64,000 nucleotides of DNA from Bifidobacterium pluvialisilvae (GTDB taxonomy: Bacteria > Actinomycetota > Actinomycetes > Actinomycetales > Bifidobacteriaceae). Position numbers and translations under genes: made by a program. The stretch's first letter is position 1; every line of letters begins with the position of its first letter. The stretch lies in assembly GCF_019331695.1 (NCBI RefSeq), contig NZ_JAHBBI010000009.1:1-64000 (forward strand), given 5' to 3'. The notes under the pieces were generated by a model. The model was not told the DNA's origin. It ran no database searches and was given only the letters and a program-made list of their open reading frames with translations. This document shows positions 35,001 through 43,192 of the stretch, piece by piece.

Positions 35001-35992
35001 TGGACGAGGTCAATCCGGACGAATTCGCCGCGGACTACTTCGGCTCGCAGTCCGGTCAGGTGCCTCTGCCGGGCAAGGATTTCTCGTCGAAGCCCACGCT
35101 GGGCCTGGACGTATCCTCGATTCGCCACTCGTCGCCCACCGGCCGGCAGAACCCCGTGCCCGCGGCGGGCGGAGTCCCCGGCAATCCCGGACCGGTGCCC
35201 ATGCCCGCCGGGGATGGCGGCAGGGTGCCCGCACCGTCGATTCCGCCACAGATGCCGCCCAACGATTCCGGCGAGAAGACCATCGTCATGGAACCACTCC
35301 CCGCGGGCTTCGAACCGCAGATGCCGGTGAATCCGCCTTCCTACTCGCCGTCGGGCAACGTGCAGAGCTACGTCGCGCAGAGCGACGCCGCGGAGGCGGC
35401 GCAGAACCCGGCCGACGCCCGCAAGCAGCGCATGCACCGTATCGTGATCATCGTCGTGACCGCGGTGGTACTCGCCGCCGTGTTCGCCGGCGCCGCGCTC
35501 GGTCTGGGATTGTTCTCGCCGAAGGACAGCAAGAACGACAAGACCCTCTGGCCGTCAATCGACACGTCGAACGTGGGTGGATGGCCGCAGGGCGATACCT
35601 CCTCATCCCCGTCGGCGTCGAAGACCACGCAGTCCCCGACCGCGACCCCGACACCGTCGAACACGACCGCGTATGAGACCTCGGAGCAGACGTACATCAG
35701 CGACAACGGACAGGGCGGCCGCGGCTGGTATGTACGGCTGGCGTCCGCGCAGGACGTGAGCCGTCTGGAGATCTCCATCCGCCAGTCCGGCGGCAAGGCG
35801 GCCGTGTATGCGGGTGCCACCAGCGCCAATCCGACCGGCGGCACCAAGGTCGCGGAGTTCTCGTTCGCCGCCGGCGGCACCACCGAGGTGAAGCTCTCGA
35901 AGACGGTGAAGGCGCAGGACCTCGTCATCTGGGTGCCGACCGACACCACTCCCGAGGGCGGTCTCTACTTCAACTCCGTGCAGGTGTACTAA
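32036..35992 (+). CDS. murJ: MurJ lipid II flippase fused to pseudokinase and ectodomain
   Basis: A 1318-residue protein. Residues 1-540 are the MurJ/MviN flippase with about 14-15 membrane helices (starts RNSLIMAIGTAASRVTGQIR). A disordered linker (about 550-665) leads to a kinase-like domain (about 671-930). That domain is degenerate: LVQSLREEPGLYVWRAN replaces the Gly loop, HRAIGTGVI the HRD loop, and DFG is absent. It is therefore a pseudokinase, as in mycobacterial MviN, where it docks the FHA protein FhaA after phosphorylation. Another linker, a membrane helix (about 1136-1158) and an extracytoplasmic beta-rich domain complete it. The start is ATG 32036, overlapping DUF6049. An internal ATG at 34046 has its own ribosome-like site. 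Confidence 0.93.
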   Translation: MSNSVGRNSLIMAIGTAASRVTGQIRSILLAAAIGTTGIAANAYQTGSMIPQVIFTLVSGGIFNAVLVPQIVRTLKHKDANERLSKLITVSIALLLGITAVMMLLTPVVTRLYVNPNWAPEQRALANAFTLWCMPQIFFYGLYLLLGQILAAKGRFATYAWSSVFANIISCAGFIMFIRLFGNAAMQPMDFWTTDKVMLTAGTWTLGVAFQALVLFIPLLRIGLKYRIRWGLHGIGLRSMGKVAVWSLALTVLNLVIGMVTSQINTGAPHAGHDLLGIAGNGSYQYAYSLYILPYSLIAVSITTAVFPKLSRAISDDDVDTARADLSSSLRSVGLMMMFFSAALIAMPVPIIRALLPSVNVHDALLIAGPLVGLSVGLVFISDFLLIQRTFYAYEDGKSPFMCALLNNAVQLAFLIPAIMLLPPRMWATLVGLSLSIAYIVTLPFIFLRLRKRMGGRLDGRRITVMHLKALVAAVVAGIVCRVLSNPLMAMLGVVVGPDDGRMSWVDSVIICMVLTVVIALVYALMLVVLRVTEFTDLMRTVTARLLHRGAAVSPAPAAETANATGVGTAVAGTHSDDALPAAHNPEHAASHVPEHARPHNAQTDGNARTGEATEVLEPLGEAADAADAASVTDSSAVSGRSTSSGTPAYRISTADIPARTIFAYEKSDTMKPGLGDTLIDRYTLVQSLREEPGLYVWRANDSAMAKDCQLFLITDAVVAKNANEIASSLALTHNPRFTPIQQLRSEEGSCLIVTDLDPGISLLRYIAHNSGKKDHSLSFEAIRTIVGETAEAAKSLREVGLNHRAIGTGVIRLTSQNVTLADAAISSALAAPLRGPKENPDSEAVTIRQLAGVLFEALTGHPYDPAAHVSPNVLPENVPEEFRILCTRGLGMHHPKGRKPVPISTLNEFEALLGTWTPMEQLTSKDIVIASHSSSQSAQLVDVAPTRQENLVQIPASFLTVSNKPELAQEPNNAWSTNQLLFAAHQGVDEVNPDEFAADYFGSQSGQVPLPGKDFSSKPTLGLDVSSIRHSSPTGRQNPVPAAGGVPGNPGPVPMPAGDGGRVPAPSIPPQMPPNDSGEKTIVMEPLPAGFEPQMPVNPPSYSPSGNVQSYVAQSDAAEAAQNPADARKQRMHRIVIIVVTAVVLAAVFAGAALGLGLFSPKDSKNDKTLWPSIDTSNVGGWPQGDTSSSPSASKTTQSPTATPTPSNTTAYETSEQTYISDNGQGGRGWYVRLASAQDVSRLEISIRQSGGKAAVYAGATSANPTGGTKVAEFSFAAGGTTEVKLSKTVKAQDLVIWVPTDTTPEGGLYFNSVQVY

Positions 35993-36024
35993 CCACAGCT
36001 GCGCCTTTCACCCCTACCCCTGCT

Positions 36025-36293
36025 GTCATCCCGAGCGAAAGACTCCCCTCACTGTCATCTCGAGCAAAGCCTGTCCCTACCGTTATCCCGAGCGAACCCC
36101 GTCCCTACCGTCATCCCGAGCGAAGCCCGTCCCTGCTGCCATCCCGAGCAAGGGTAGCTGTTCCCCTACTGTCATCCTGAGCAAAGCCTGTCTCTGCTGT
36201 CATCCTGAGCGGAGCCGCTTGCGGCGTAGTCGAAGGATCTTTGGACAAGGCAAGCTCCTTCGACTATGGACTACGCCCTTCGCTCAGAATCAC
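36025..36293. repeat. Repeat A copy 3, with tandem half-units
   Basis: Six degenerate tandem units of about 28-33 bp, each starting like TGTCATCCCGAGCGAAGCC, precede a full inverted element GTCATCCTGAGCGGAGCC...GTCGAAGGATCTT...CTCCTTCGAC...CGCTCAGAATCAC. It fills the 344-bp gap between murJ and trxB. Confidence 0.85.
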
Positions 36294-36324
36294 ACGAGAA
36301 GCGGCATGGCGACATCACTCGTTG

Positions 36325-36336
36325 TACTGTGAAACC
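36325..36336 (+). promoter_or_regulatory. Putative -10 of trxB
   Basis: TACTGT (36325-36330) ends 6 nt before the trxB ATG and no ribosome site is present, so a leaderless transcript is inferred. Confidence 0.4.
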
Positions 36337-37284
36337 ATGACCGAACAGCGTATTCATGACTCCATCATCATCGGCTCCGGCCCGGCGGGATACACCGCGG
36401 CCATCTATCTCGGACGGGCCGGCTACCGTCCGCTGGTCATCACCGGCGCATTGACGCCCGGCGGCCAGCTTATCAACACCACCGAGGTGGAGAACTTCCC
36501 CGGCTTCCCCGACGGCATCCTCGGCCCCGAACTCATGGACCGCATGAGCGAGCAGGCGAAGAAGTTCGGCGCCGAACTGGTGCAGGACGATGTCGTATCC
36601 GTCGATTTCGATGGCGACGTCAAAACGTTGCGCACCGATTCCGGCAAAACCTATCAGACACGGACGGTGATCGTCGCAACGGGCTCGCAGCCGCGCAAGC
36701 TTGGCGTCCCCGGCGAGGAGGAGTTCTCCGGCCGCGGCGTCTCCTACTGCGCTACGTGCGACGGGTTCTTCTTCCGCAACAAGCCCATCGTCGTCGTCGG
36801 CGGCGGCGATTCGGCCATGGAGGAGGCGGACTTCCTTTCGCGCTTCGGTTCGTCGGTCACGTTGGTGCATCGTCGCAATGAGTTCCGCGCCTCGCAGATC
36901 ATGGTGGACCGTGTACGACAGAATCCGAAGATCACGCTCGCCATGAACGCCGTCGTGTCCGCGATCCATGGCGACGACCAGTCCGGCGCCACCGAGGTCG
37001 AACTGACCGACACGGTCGATGACAGCGTCAGGACCATTCCCGCCAACGGCGTGTTCGTGGCCATCGGCCATGACCCCCAGACGGATTTCCTTGGCGACGC
37101 CGTGGAGAAGAACGACGATGGGACGATTCGCGTGGACGGCGGCTCCACGCGCACGTCAGCGGACGGTGTCTTCGCCGCCGGCGACAATGCGGATTCCGTA
37201 TATCGTCAGGCCATCTCCGCCGCCGGCATGGGCTGCCGTGCCGCCCTCGACGCCCAGACGTATCTCATCGATTCCCACGCATAG
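36337..37284 (+). CDS. trxB: Thioredoxin reductase
   Basis: A 315-residue flavoenzyme transferring electrons from NADPH through FAD to thioredoxin. It has the FAD-binding motif IIGSGPAGYTAA (11-22), PGGQLINTTEVENFPG, redox site CATC (Cys138, Cys141), NADPH motif VVVGGGDSAMEEA and a C-terminal FAD motif GVFAAGDN. It sits at the usual actinobacterial site after murJ, but the trxA and sigM genes found there in mycobacteria are absent. The start is ATG 36337. A palindrome containing parS follows directly and may serve as its terminator. Confidence 0.97.
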   Translation: MTEQRIHDSIIIGSGPAGYTAAIYLGRAGYRPLVITGALTPGGQLINTTEVENFPGFPDGILGPELMDRMSEQAKKFGAELVQDDVVSVDFDGDVKTLRTDSGKTYQTRTVIVATGSQPRKLGVPGEEEFSGRGVSYCATCDGFFFRNKPIVVVGGGDSAMEEADFLSRFGSSVTLVHRRNEFRASQIMVDRVRQNPKITLAMNAVVSAIHGDDQSGATEVELTDTVDDSVRTIPANGVFVAIGHDPQTDFLGDAVEKNDDGTIRVDGGSTRTSADGVFAAGDNADSVYRQAISAAGMGCRAALDAQTYLIDSHA

Positions 37285-37290
37285 CCCGTA

Positions 37291-37320
37291 TGGCGGATGT
37301 TTCACGTGAAACATCCGCCA
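37291..37320. promoter_or_regulatory. parS: parS site 1 within a 30-bp palindrome
   Basis: The exact 16-mer TGTTTCACGTGAAACA lies at 37298-37313. The flanks extend it to a perfect 30-bp palindrome starting TGGCGGA. It is 6 bp after the trxB stop, so it may double as a terminator hairpin. Confidence 0.95.
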
Positions 37321-37322
37321 TC

Positions 37323-37358
37323 ATCCCGTCGTTGTTTCACGTGAAACAACGACGGGAT
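37323..37358. promoter_or_regulatory. parS: parS site 2 within a 36-bp palindrome
   Basis: TGTTTCACGTGAAACA at 37333-37348 is centred in a perfect 36-bp palindrome beginning ATCCCGTCGTTG. The 29 bp from 37333 to 37361 recur exactly at 38095-38123. Confidence 0.95.
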
Positions 37359-37391
37359 TCCGATATGGCATACGGCATGTATGCGAAATGA

Positions 37392-37949
37392 CTACTGCAG
37401 CAAACACTGCACCTCGGCGCGAATCTGCTCGGCGTACAGATAGATGCCGTTCAAGTTATCGATGGGATATCGCTCGCACTTCTTGTTCTCGTCGAACAAG
37501 CCGATGTATTTTTGCTTGGTGTTGAAGAACAGCCGGGCAACCGGCTTGCGATTATTGTCATCCAAAAAGACGGCGCAATAACTCTTGGAGTCACGCATGG
37601 TGATGCGTTCCGGGTCGGCCTCACTGCACGCAATCGCCTTGATGATGCGATATGCGGCAATCTCCTCCTCCGTCGTGACAATCCCATCATCCGGTTCAGA
37701 TTCGGCGGGCGCATTGTCGTCGGGGTTTTCATCGGATTCCGACTGTGCATCGCCGCCGGAACTGATTCTGATATCGTCCGCCCCCAATGCGGCCTTCAGA
37801 CGATCGTTGACCTGGTCATTGAGATACCTCTTCAAGGCTTTTTTCACCAGTGGACGGAACTTCTCCATAATCGCCTGACGGAATGCTCCATCATAGACAT
37901 GGCCGGCAAGGAGTTTGACAAAAATATGATTGACAGCCCCCAAGTACAT
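37392..37949 (-). pseudogene. 5'-truncated restriction-endonuclease-like gene
   Basis: The 185-codon frame matches only the C-terminal half of a family of about 350-residue proteins related to the type I restriction HsdR N-terminal nuclease. FVKLLAGHVYDG, PLVKKALKRYLNDQVNDRLK, an acidic linker, ITMRDSKSYCAVFLDDNNRK and KYIGLFDENKKCERYPIDN look like that family's tail. The N-terminal nuclease part is missing, no ribosome site precedes ATG 37949, and upstream DNA is non-coding. Base composition is lower in GC than its neighbours. It is flanked by parS-containing direct repeats (37333-37361, 38095-38123). I read it as a transferred remnant; expression of a short protein is possible. Confidence 0.6.
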
Positions 37950-38094
37950 GGCGGATGGTGATGAAACACAAAGGACCGGGACAGATGCGCGGCATCCGTT
38001 TCTGCATCATGAAGAGATTTTCTGCCTCACTGTACGTGAAAATGAGGCAGAAAACCCATGATGAGGCAGAAACGGAGCCATCGGCAATCACGAG

Positions 38095-38110
38095 TGTTTC
38101 ACGTGAAACA
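38095..38110. promoter_or_regulatory. parS: parS site 3
   Basis: An exact TGTTTCACGTGAAACA. The sequence continues to 38123 identically to 37333-37361, with weaker similarity beyond. Here only the right flank is shared, so there is no long palindrome. Confidence 0.95.
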
Positions 38111-38141
38111 ACGACGGGATTCCATATCCCATACGTCTTAA

Positions 38142-39599
38142 TCAGTCGTCGGCGCGGTAATCGGTCAGATTGAGATTGGTTGCCACACGGTTGGAGGCGA
38201 ATGCGCCGACCGCGACCAGTGCATAGCACAGCGCGAGGCCGCCGAGGAAACTCAGCAGCGTAGCCGGCTGGGCCATCGCCAAGGCGAACAACGGCGCCAT
38301 AAGCAGCATCGAACAGCCGCCGCCCACAATCACCACGACATTGAGCGGCGTGAGCACCTCGATGAATCTCGCACGGTTCAGGGTCTTCACATCCGTGCCT
38401 TCCAGCACGAGCATACGGTATTCGTTCACCTGATCGTAGACGCTGCCGGCCTGCATCACACCTGAGCTGACAGCCGCAAGCACGGCGGCGAACACCAGCG
38501 TCAGCAGTCCGCCGGTGCCGATGTCGCGCAGAAACATGGTCGACGGATCGTTCGGACTGCCGGCCGACGCAGCCGAGCCGAGGAAGCCGCAGATCGACGT
38601 GATGCCGGCGATGAACACGGCCAGCGCGATGCCGGAGACATTACGCCAGGCACGCTTGGGATTGTCAAGGATGCGACGCATGGCAATCATGGTCGCAGCA
38701 TCCTTGGGACGGCGGACCTTGGACTTGGCGCGGGCCGTGACCACCCACGACCCGATGAGGTTGAACAGCGCGAAGCAAAGCAGCACAAACCCAATCACCA
38801 CGGCGTAAAGCATCACCCCGCCTAGGCCGAAGCGTGCCAGCATGGCCGGGTTTTTGAATATGATCACGGCGACGAGCATTGCGAGGACGAACATCACCGC
38901 GCGTCGCGCGGACGGTAACGGGCCCGCCACACGACTGGTGACGCCCAATGGCGTGATGGCCACGCGGCGCAACGTCATCAGCGAGGAGACCAGCGCCAGC
39001 ACGGCGACGCCCGCGACGGTGGCGGCAAGGACCGGAATCCCGACCCAGAGCTGTTCGAACGTGAACCGCTCATTCTGGAAGCGTAGCAGCATGATCAGCG
39101 GCATGAGCGCGCAGTAACCCAGCACACCGATGAACGAACCGACCAGGGCCTGGCCGGCGGCATCGAGCGCGGTGAGACGGACCACCTGACCGGTGGTGGC
39201 GCCGGCCAGTCGCAAGGCGGCGAGGCGCGCATCGCGTCGGGATGCTGCCAATCGGGCCGCGGAACCGGCGAGCGCCGCGAACGGCACGACGAGCAGCGTG
39301 CAGGCGAATCCGGCGAGCATCACGTATCCGGAGGCGTCCGATGCCGGATCGGTGGGGCTGTCGACCCGATGCCGCCAGACGTCCAACGTGCCGGGTTGGC
39401 ACACCGTTTCATTGAGCATGCATCCGAATGTGTGGTCGGCGGAGGCACGCCACACGAAACCGTGCACGCCGCCGAGCACCGTGAGAAAGATGGCCGTGGC
39501 CGCGGCGAACGCGATGATGGCCAATGCCGAGGTGTGCCCGGACGTGCTCGACCGACCGGGCCGATGGAACAGACGCCAGAGTGCAAGCGTGCTCATCAT
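38142..39599 (-). CDS. ABC transporter permease, FtsX/MacB type
   Basis: A 485-residue integral membrane protein with about eight hydrophobic segments. These include an N-terminal helix (about 26-46), a pair around 85-125, and C-terminal helices near 430-470 (VVIVGGGCSMLLMAPLFALA, LLSFLGGLALCYALVAVGAF). The layout resembles FtsX-like permeases that move hydrophobic molecules or peptides outward. The start is ATG 39599, which overlaps the ATPase stop (ATGA), so the two genes are translationally coupled. The substrate is unknown. It is probably a lipid/peptide or antimicrobial exporter. Confidence 0.85.
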   Translation of the reverse strand: MMSTLALWRLFHRPGRSSTSGHTSALAIIAFAAATAIFLTVLGGVHGFVWRASADHTFGCMLNETVCQPGTLDVWRHRVDSPTDPASDASGYVMLAGFACTLLVVPFAALAGSAARLAASRRDARLAALRLAGATTGQVVRLTALDAAGQALVGSFIGVLGYCALMPLIMLLRFQNERFTFEQLWVGIPVLAATVAGVAVLALVSSLMTLRRVAITPLGVTSRVAGPLPSARRAVMFVLAMLVAVIIFKNPAMLARFGLGGVMLYAVVIGFVLLCFALFNLIGSWVVTARAKSKVRRPKDAATMIAMRRILDNPKRAWRNVSGIALAVFIAGITSICGFLGSAASAGSPNDPSTMFLRDIGTGGLLTLVFAAVLAAVSSGVMQAGSVYDQVNEYRMLVLEGTDVKTLNRARFIEVLTPLNVVVIVGGGCSMLLMAPLFALAMAQPATLLSFLGGLALCYALVAVGAFASNRVATNLNLTDYRADD

Positions 39600-40429
39600 G
39601 CGGCTCCCATCGGCTCGAACTCGACGTTCGCGTCGGGGCGGGATGCCGGCTGGCACAGTCGCCCATCCCGCATGGTCACGGTACGCGAGCAGAAGGCGGC
39701 CACGTTCGGGTCGTGGGTGACGACGACCACGGCCGCGCCGTTGTCGTGCGCGGCGGCCATGAGCATGCCCATGACCTCGCGGCCGGTGGCTTGGTCGAGC
39801 GCGCCGGTCGGCTCGTCGGCGAACACCACGGCGGGTTTCACGGCAAGCGCGCGGGCGATGGCGATGCGCTGCATCTGGCCACCGCTCATCTCGCCGGGCC
39901 GGTGCGTGGCGAGCGCCTTGAGACCCATGCGCTCGAGCCAGAGCATGGCCATGTCCGTTGCGGCGCGGTATGGCATGCCGTCAAGCATCATCGGCAGGGC
40001 GATGTTCTCCACCGCCGGCAGCTCGGGCAATAGCTGGCCGGATTGGAACACGAAGCCGAAGGCGTTGCGACGCAGCTTGGTGCGGTCGGCGTCACTCATG
40101 GTTCCAATGTCCACGCCACGGAACGTCACGGTTCCGGCGGTCGGACGGATGATGCCGGCGAGCGCATGAAGCAGCGTTGATTTGCCGGAGCCGGACGGTC
40201 CCATAACGGCCACCGTCTCGCCCTCCCCCAGTGCAAAGTCCACGTGATCCAGGGCGAGCATATGCCTGCCGATTGGGGTACCCGGAACGGATGTGGCGGT
40301 GTAGTCCATCACGAGATCGTGCGCTCCGAGTATCGGCGACCACTGGTTCGACTGCCGGAGTCGGGGCTGCACCGACTGGGCCGCCGGTGCGGGGCACGGG
40401 GATTGCTGTGTCATTGTCATTGCGTTCAT
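39596..40429 (-). CDS. ABC exporter ATPase, LolD/MacB type
   Basis: A 277-residue ATPase. It has Walker A GPSGSGKST (about 87-95), Q-loop FQSGQLLPELPAVENIALP, signature MSGGQMQRIAIARALAV, Walker B VVFADEPTGALD and switch His in VTHDPNVA. The FADEPTGALD form is typical of the LolD/MacB/FtsE exporter group. The start is ATG 40429. TAGCCT ends 7 nt upstream and no ribosome site is seen, so the operon may be leaderless; ATG 40420 is an alternative. It is coupled to the permease. Confidence 0.92.
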   Translation of the reverse strand: MNAMTMTQQSPCPAPAAQSVQPRLRQSNQWSPILGAHDLVMDYTATSVPGTPIGRHMLALDHVDFALGEGETVAVMGPSGSGKSTLLHALAGIIRPTAGTVTFRGVDIGTMSDADRTKLRRNAFGFVFQSGQLLPELPAVENIALPMMLDGMPYRAATDMAMLWLERMGLKALATHRPGEMSGGQMQRIAIARALAVKPAVVFADEPTGALDQATGREVMGMLMAAAHDNGAAVVVVTHDPNVAAFCSRTVTMRDGRLCQPASRPDANVEFEPMGAA

Positions 40430-40615
40430 GGTTCCGAGGCTAGGGGTTTGATGTCCGGTCCTCCATCGGTCTGCGGGATGAACCATCCGCACTCCGGCCG
40501 CATACATCATCCTTCCGATCGATGCCGGGCGATGCGAATGGCCACTATTGTGCCGTATGGCCGTCGCTACGTGGGGCAACGGGAATCGGAGAATGAAGGA
40601 GAACAAGAAAGACCC

Positions 40616-41692
40616 ATGGGATACATCGCATATTTCAGCCGGCCGTTCATGCTGGCGGTCGTGCTGTGGCCGTTCGTGTCGGCGGTGCTTACGGTGCCGG
40701 TGCTCGCGCTGCTGTACCACGGATACAACCGCATCCGTTTTTCGCAGGCGCTCGTCGCGTATAGCACGGTGCTGTATGCCATCGGTCTGCTTTGTTTCAC
40801 GCTGTATCCGATGCCGGAGGATGCTGCCGCCTACTGCGCCGCGCATCATCTCACCCCGCAACTCAACCCATTGCAGTTCATCGGCGACATCCGCACCGAC
40901 GGCTTGTCCGCAATCATGCAGATTGCGCTGAACGTCGTGTTCTTTCTGCCGCTTGGCTTCATCATGGGCCGCGTGTTCCGTTGGCCGATCGCCGTGGCGC
41001 TGCCGGTCGGCTTCGCGACGAGTCTGATGATAGAGACGCTGCAGCTGACGGGATTTCTCGGCTTCTACCCGTGCTCGTATCGGCTGTTCGACGTGGATGA
41101 CCTGATGACGAACACGTTGGGCGCGATGCTCGGCTATGCCGCGGCCGGACTGTTCGACCGTCTCGTGCCGCCGCGCTCGCACGATCTGACGACGGTGACG
41201 CGCCCGGGGTTCCTGCGTCGCTGCATCACGTACATCATCGATCTGACGGTCGTCATAGCCGCTGCGATGCCGGTGACCGCGCTGGCCACGATTATCTACG
41301 ACATAACGGTGGTGCACGATATCACGACGTGGCATGCGATTCCGCCCGTCGGCCACGTGTTCGGCAATGAGGTGGCGTTCTCCGACGTGGTGATGCTGGT
41401 CTCGCTGCTCATCTTCGAACTGCTGATGCCGTGGCTGCGTGGCGGGAGCACGCTCGGTGGCTGGTTCACGCACATGACGTGCGAGACGAGGCCGCGTTCC
41501 GGCTGGCGGCGCGTGCTGTTCTACGCGGCACGGACGGCGGTGTTCGTAATCGTCGTGTTCGCACTGCTGATTCCGCAGTCCGTCACGTTCATACTCGCAT
41601 TACTCGTGTTCTACTGTGTGAAGAAGCAGATGCCCTACGATCTGCTGCCGGCGGATGATGCGCCGCTCGATAGAGTCGGAATCACCGAATAG
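40616..41692 (+). CDS. VanZ-family / RDD membrane protein
   Basis: A 358-residue polytopic membrane protein. The N-terminal half (1-185) is a VanZ-like domain with about five helices (NPLQFIGDIR, ALNVVFFLPLGFIMG, SLMIETLQLTGFLG, DVDDLMTNTLGAMLGY). The C-terminal half begins RRCITYIIDLTVVIAAAMPV and has the RDD pattern with three more helices. The function of VanZ proteins is incompletely known; some raise teicoplanin resistance. The start is ATG 40616 with AAGGAG about 13 nt upstream, a rather long spacing. It is convergent with parB across a parS palindrome. Confidence 0.85.
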   Translation: MGYIAYFSRPFMLAVVLWPFVSAVLTVPVLALLYHGYNRIRFSQALVAYSTVLYAIGLLCFTLYPMPEDAAAYCAAHHLTPQLNPLQFIGDIRTDGLSAIMQIALNVVFFLPLGFIMGRVFRWPIAVALPVGFATSLMIETLQLTGFLGFYPCSYRLFDVDDLMTNTLGAMLGYAAAGLFDRLVPPRSHDLTTVTRPGFLRRCITYIIDLTVVIAAAMPVTALATIIYDITVVHDITTWHAIPPVGHVFGNEVAFSDVVMLVSLLIFELLMPWLRGGSTLGGWFTHMTCETRPRSGWRRVLFYAARTAVFVIVVFALLIPQSVTFILALLVFYCVKKQMPYDLLPADDAPLDRVGITE

Positions 41693-41746
41693 TCGAGCAT
41701 CAAGGCGGGCATGGTCGAGACGGCACGCTGTCCGCGTGAAACAGAA

Positions 41747-41780
41747 CGGGCGGGATGTTTCACGTGAAACATCCCGCCCG
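41747..41780. promoter_or_regulatory. parS: parS site 4 within a 34-bp palindrome
   Basis: TGTTTCACGTGAAACA at 41756-41771 lies in a perfect 34-bp palindrome beginning CGGGCGGGA. It sits between the convergent VanZ and parB genes, where it can also act as a two-way terminator hairpin. Confidence 0.95.
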
Positions 41781-41801
41781 GTTCATCACATCACCATGGC
41801 G

Positions 41802-43190
41802 TCACACCCAGCCGTCGGAGCCGGGCTTCTTCGAGCCCTCCTCCCCCAGCAACGCGACGATGCGGTTGAAGTCCTCCTCCGAGGCGAAGCTGATTTCGAT
41901 ACGGCCCCGCTTGGCGGTGCCCTTGATGGCGACCTTAGTGTCGAACCGGTTCTCCAGCGTATGCAGCGCCGGGGAATTCGCCCAGATGTCGGGCTTTTTC
42001 GCACGCTTCTTCTTGTCACTGCGCTTCGACGACGCCAGAGAGACAATCTCCTCGGTGGCACGGACGGAAAGCCCTTCGGCGATGATCCTGTCCGCGAGCT
42101 TCTCCATCTCCTCGGGAGTGGAGAGGCTGAGCAGCGCACGGGCATGACCCGCGCTCAGCACGCCGGCCGACACCTTCTTCTGCACACCGGACGGCAGTTG
42201 CAGCAGACGCAGCGTATTGGCAATCTGCGGACGGGACTTCGACACCGACTTGGACAGCTGCTCCTGGGTCAGTCCGAATTCGTTGAGCATCTGCTGATAG
42301 GCGGCGGCCTCTTCGAGCGGATTCAGCGCCACACGATGCAGGTTCTCCAGCAGGGCGTCACGCAGCATGTCGTCATCGGCGGTCGTCTTGACGATGGCCG
42401 GAATGACGTCCAGCCCGGCACGGCGCGTGGCGCGCCAACGACGTTCGCCCATGATGAGCTCGTAGTGCACCAGTTTGCCGGTCTCCTCGGAACGCTGGGT
42501 GCGCTTGCGCACGACGATGGGCTGGAGCACGCCGACTTCCTTGATGGAACGCGAGAGCTCATCCAGCTCCTCCTCGCTGAACACGTGGCGGGGCTGGTGG
42601 TCGTTCGGCACGATGTCGTCGATGTCGAGCTCGGCGAGGTAGCCACCGGCCACCGGTCGCATTTCGGTGTCGCTGGCGTCGTCGGCGTCGGCAGCGCCAT
42701 GCGACGGCTCCGAGGCGGCGTCCTTCTTCTCCGGAGTGGAGTCGTCATGCACCGGTTCCGGCCGTACGCCGGTAGGGGCGGTGAAGTCCGCGGCCGAATG
42801 CACCGACGCCGATGCGGGCACGGTGCCGGCGGCCGAAGAGTCCTCTCCCCCGAAGAACATGTCGCTCGGATGCAGCGAATCGGTCAGCGACGGCATGCTC
42901 GGACGTTTGCTCTTGCTGCGCGTCGTCTTCGCATGCGGCGTCTGTCGGACCGGACCGTCGGACTGCTCTTCGCCAGCGTTTTTCTTCCGCTCGGCATTGG
43001 CCTTGGAGACCGCGAATGCGGTTCCAGTCTCGACCGTCGACGTATTCGCCCGCGGACGAATCCGACGCTCGGCCGACGAATCGTTCGCATTGGCCGCAGG
43101 CGCGGTCTCCTTCTTCTCCTCGTTCTCCCCGGGCAGTGTAGGGAACAGGGCACCAAGCCCCTTGCCCAAACGACGTGAACGCGTTGCCAT
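41802..43190 (-). CDS. parB: Chromosome partition protein ParB
   Basis: A 462-residue ParB/Spo0J that binds parS, spreads with CTP and loads SMC. Residues 1-185 are an unusually long Ser/Ala/Asp-rich extension. The ParB N-domain starts near 190 (LDIDDIVPNDHQPR) with GERRWRATRRAGL (CTP/clamp region). The helix-turn-helix is in LTQEQLSKSVSKSRPQIANTLRLLQLP and GHARALLSL follows. The C-terminal dimer domain ends the protein. The start is ATG 43190, 2 bp after the parA stop. Core homologs are about 300 residues, so the N-terminal extension is the main peculiarity. Confidence 0.96.
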   Translation of the reverse strand: MATRSRRLGKGLGALFPTLPGENEEKKETAPAANANDSSAERRIRPRANTSTVETGTAFAVSKANAERKKNAGEEQSDGPVRQTPHAKTTRSKSKRPSMPSLTDSLHPSDMFFGGEDSSAAGTVPASASVHSAADFTAPTGVRPEPVHDDSTPEKKDAASEPSHGAADADDASDTEMRPVAGGYLAELDIDDIVPNDHQPRHVFSEEELDELSRSIKEVGVLQPIVVRKRTQRSEETGKLVHYELIMGERRWRATRRAGLDVIPAIVKTTADDDMLRDALLENLHRVALNPLEEAAAYQQMLNEFGLTQEQLSKSVSKSRPQIANTLRLLQLPSGVQKKVSAGVLSAGHARALLSLSTPEEMEKLADRIIAEGLSVRATEEIVSLASSKRSDKKKRAKKPDIWANSPALHTLENRFDTKVAIKGTAKRGRIEISFASEEDFNRIVALLGEEGSKKPGSDGWV

Positions 43191-43192
43191 AA

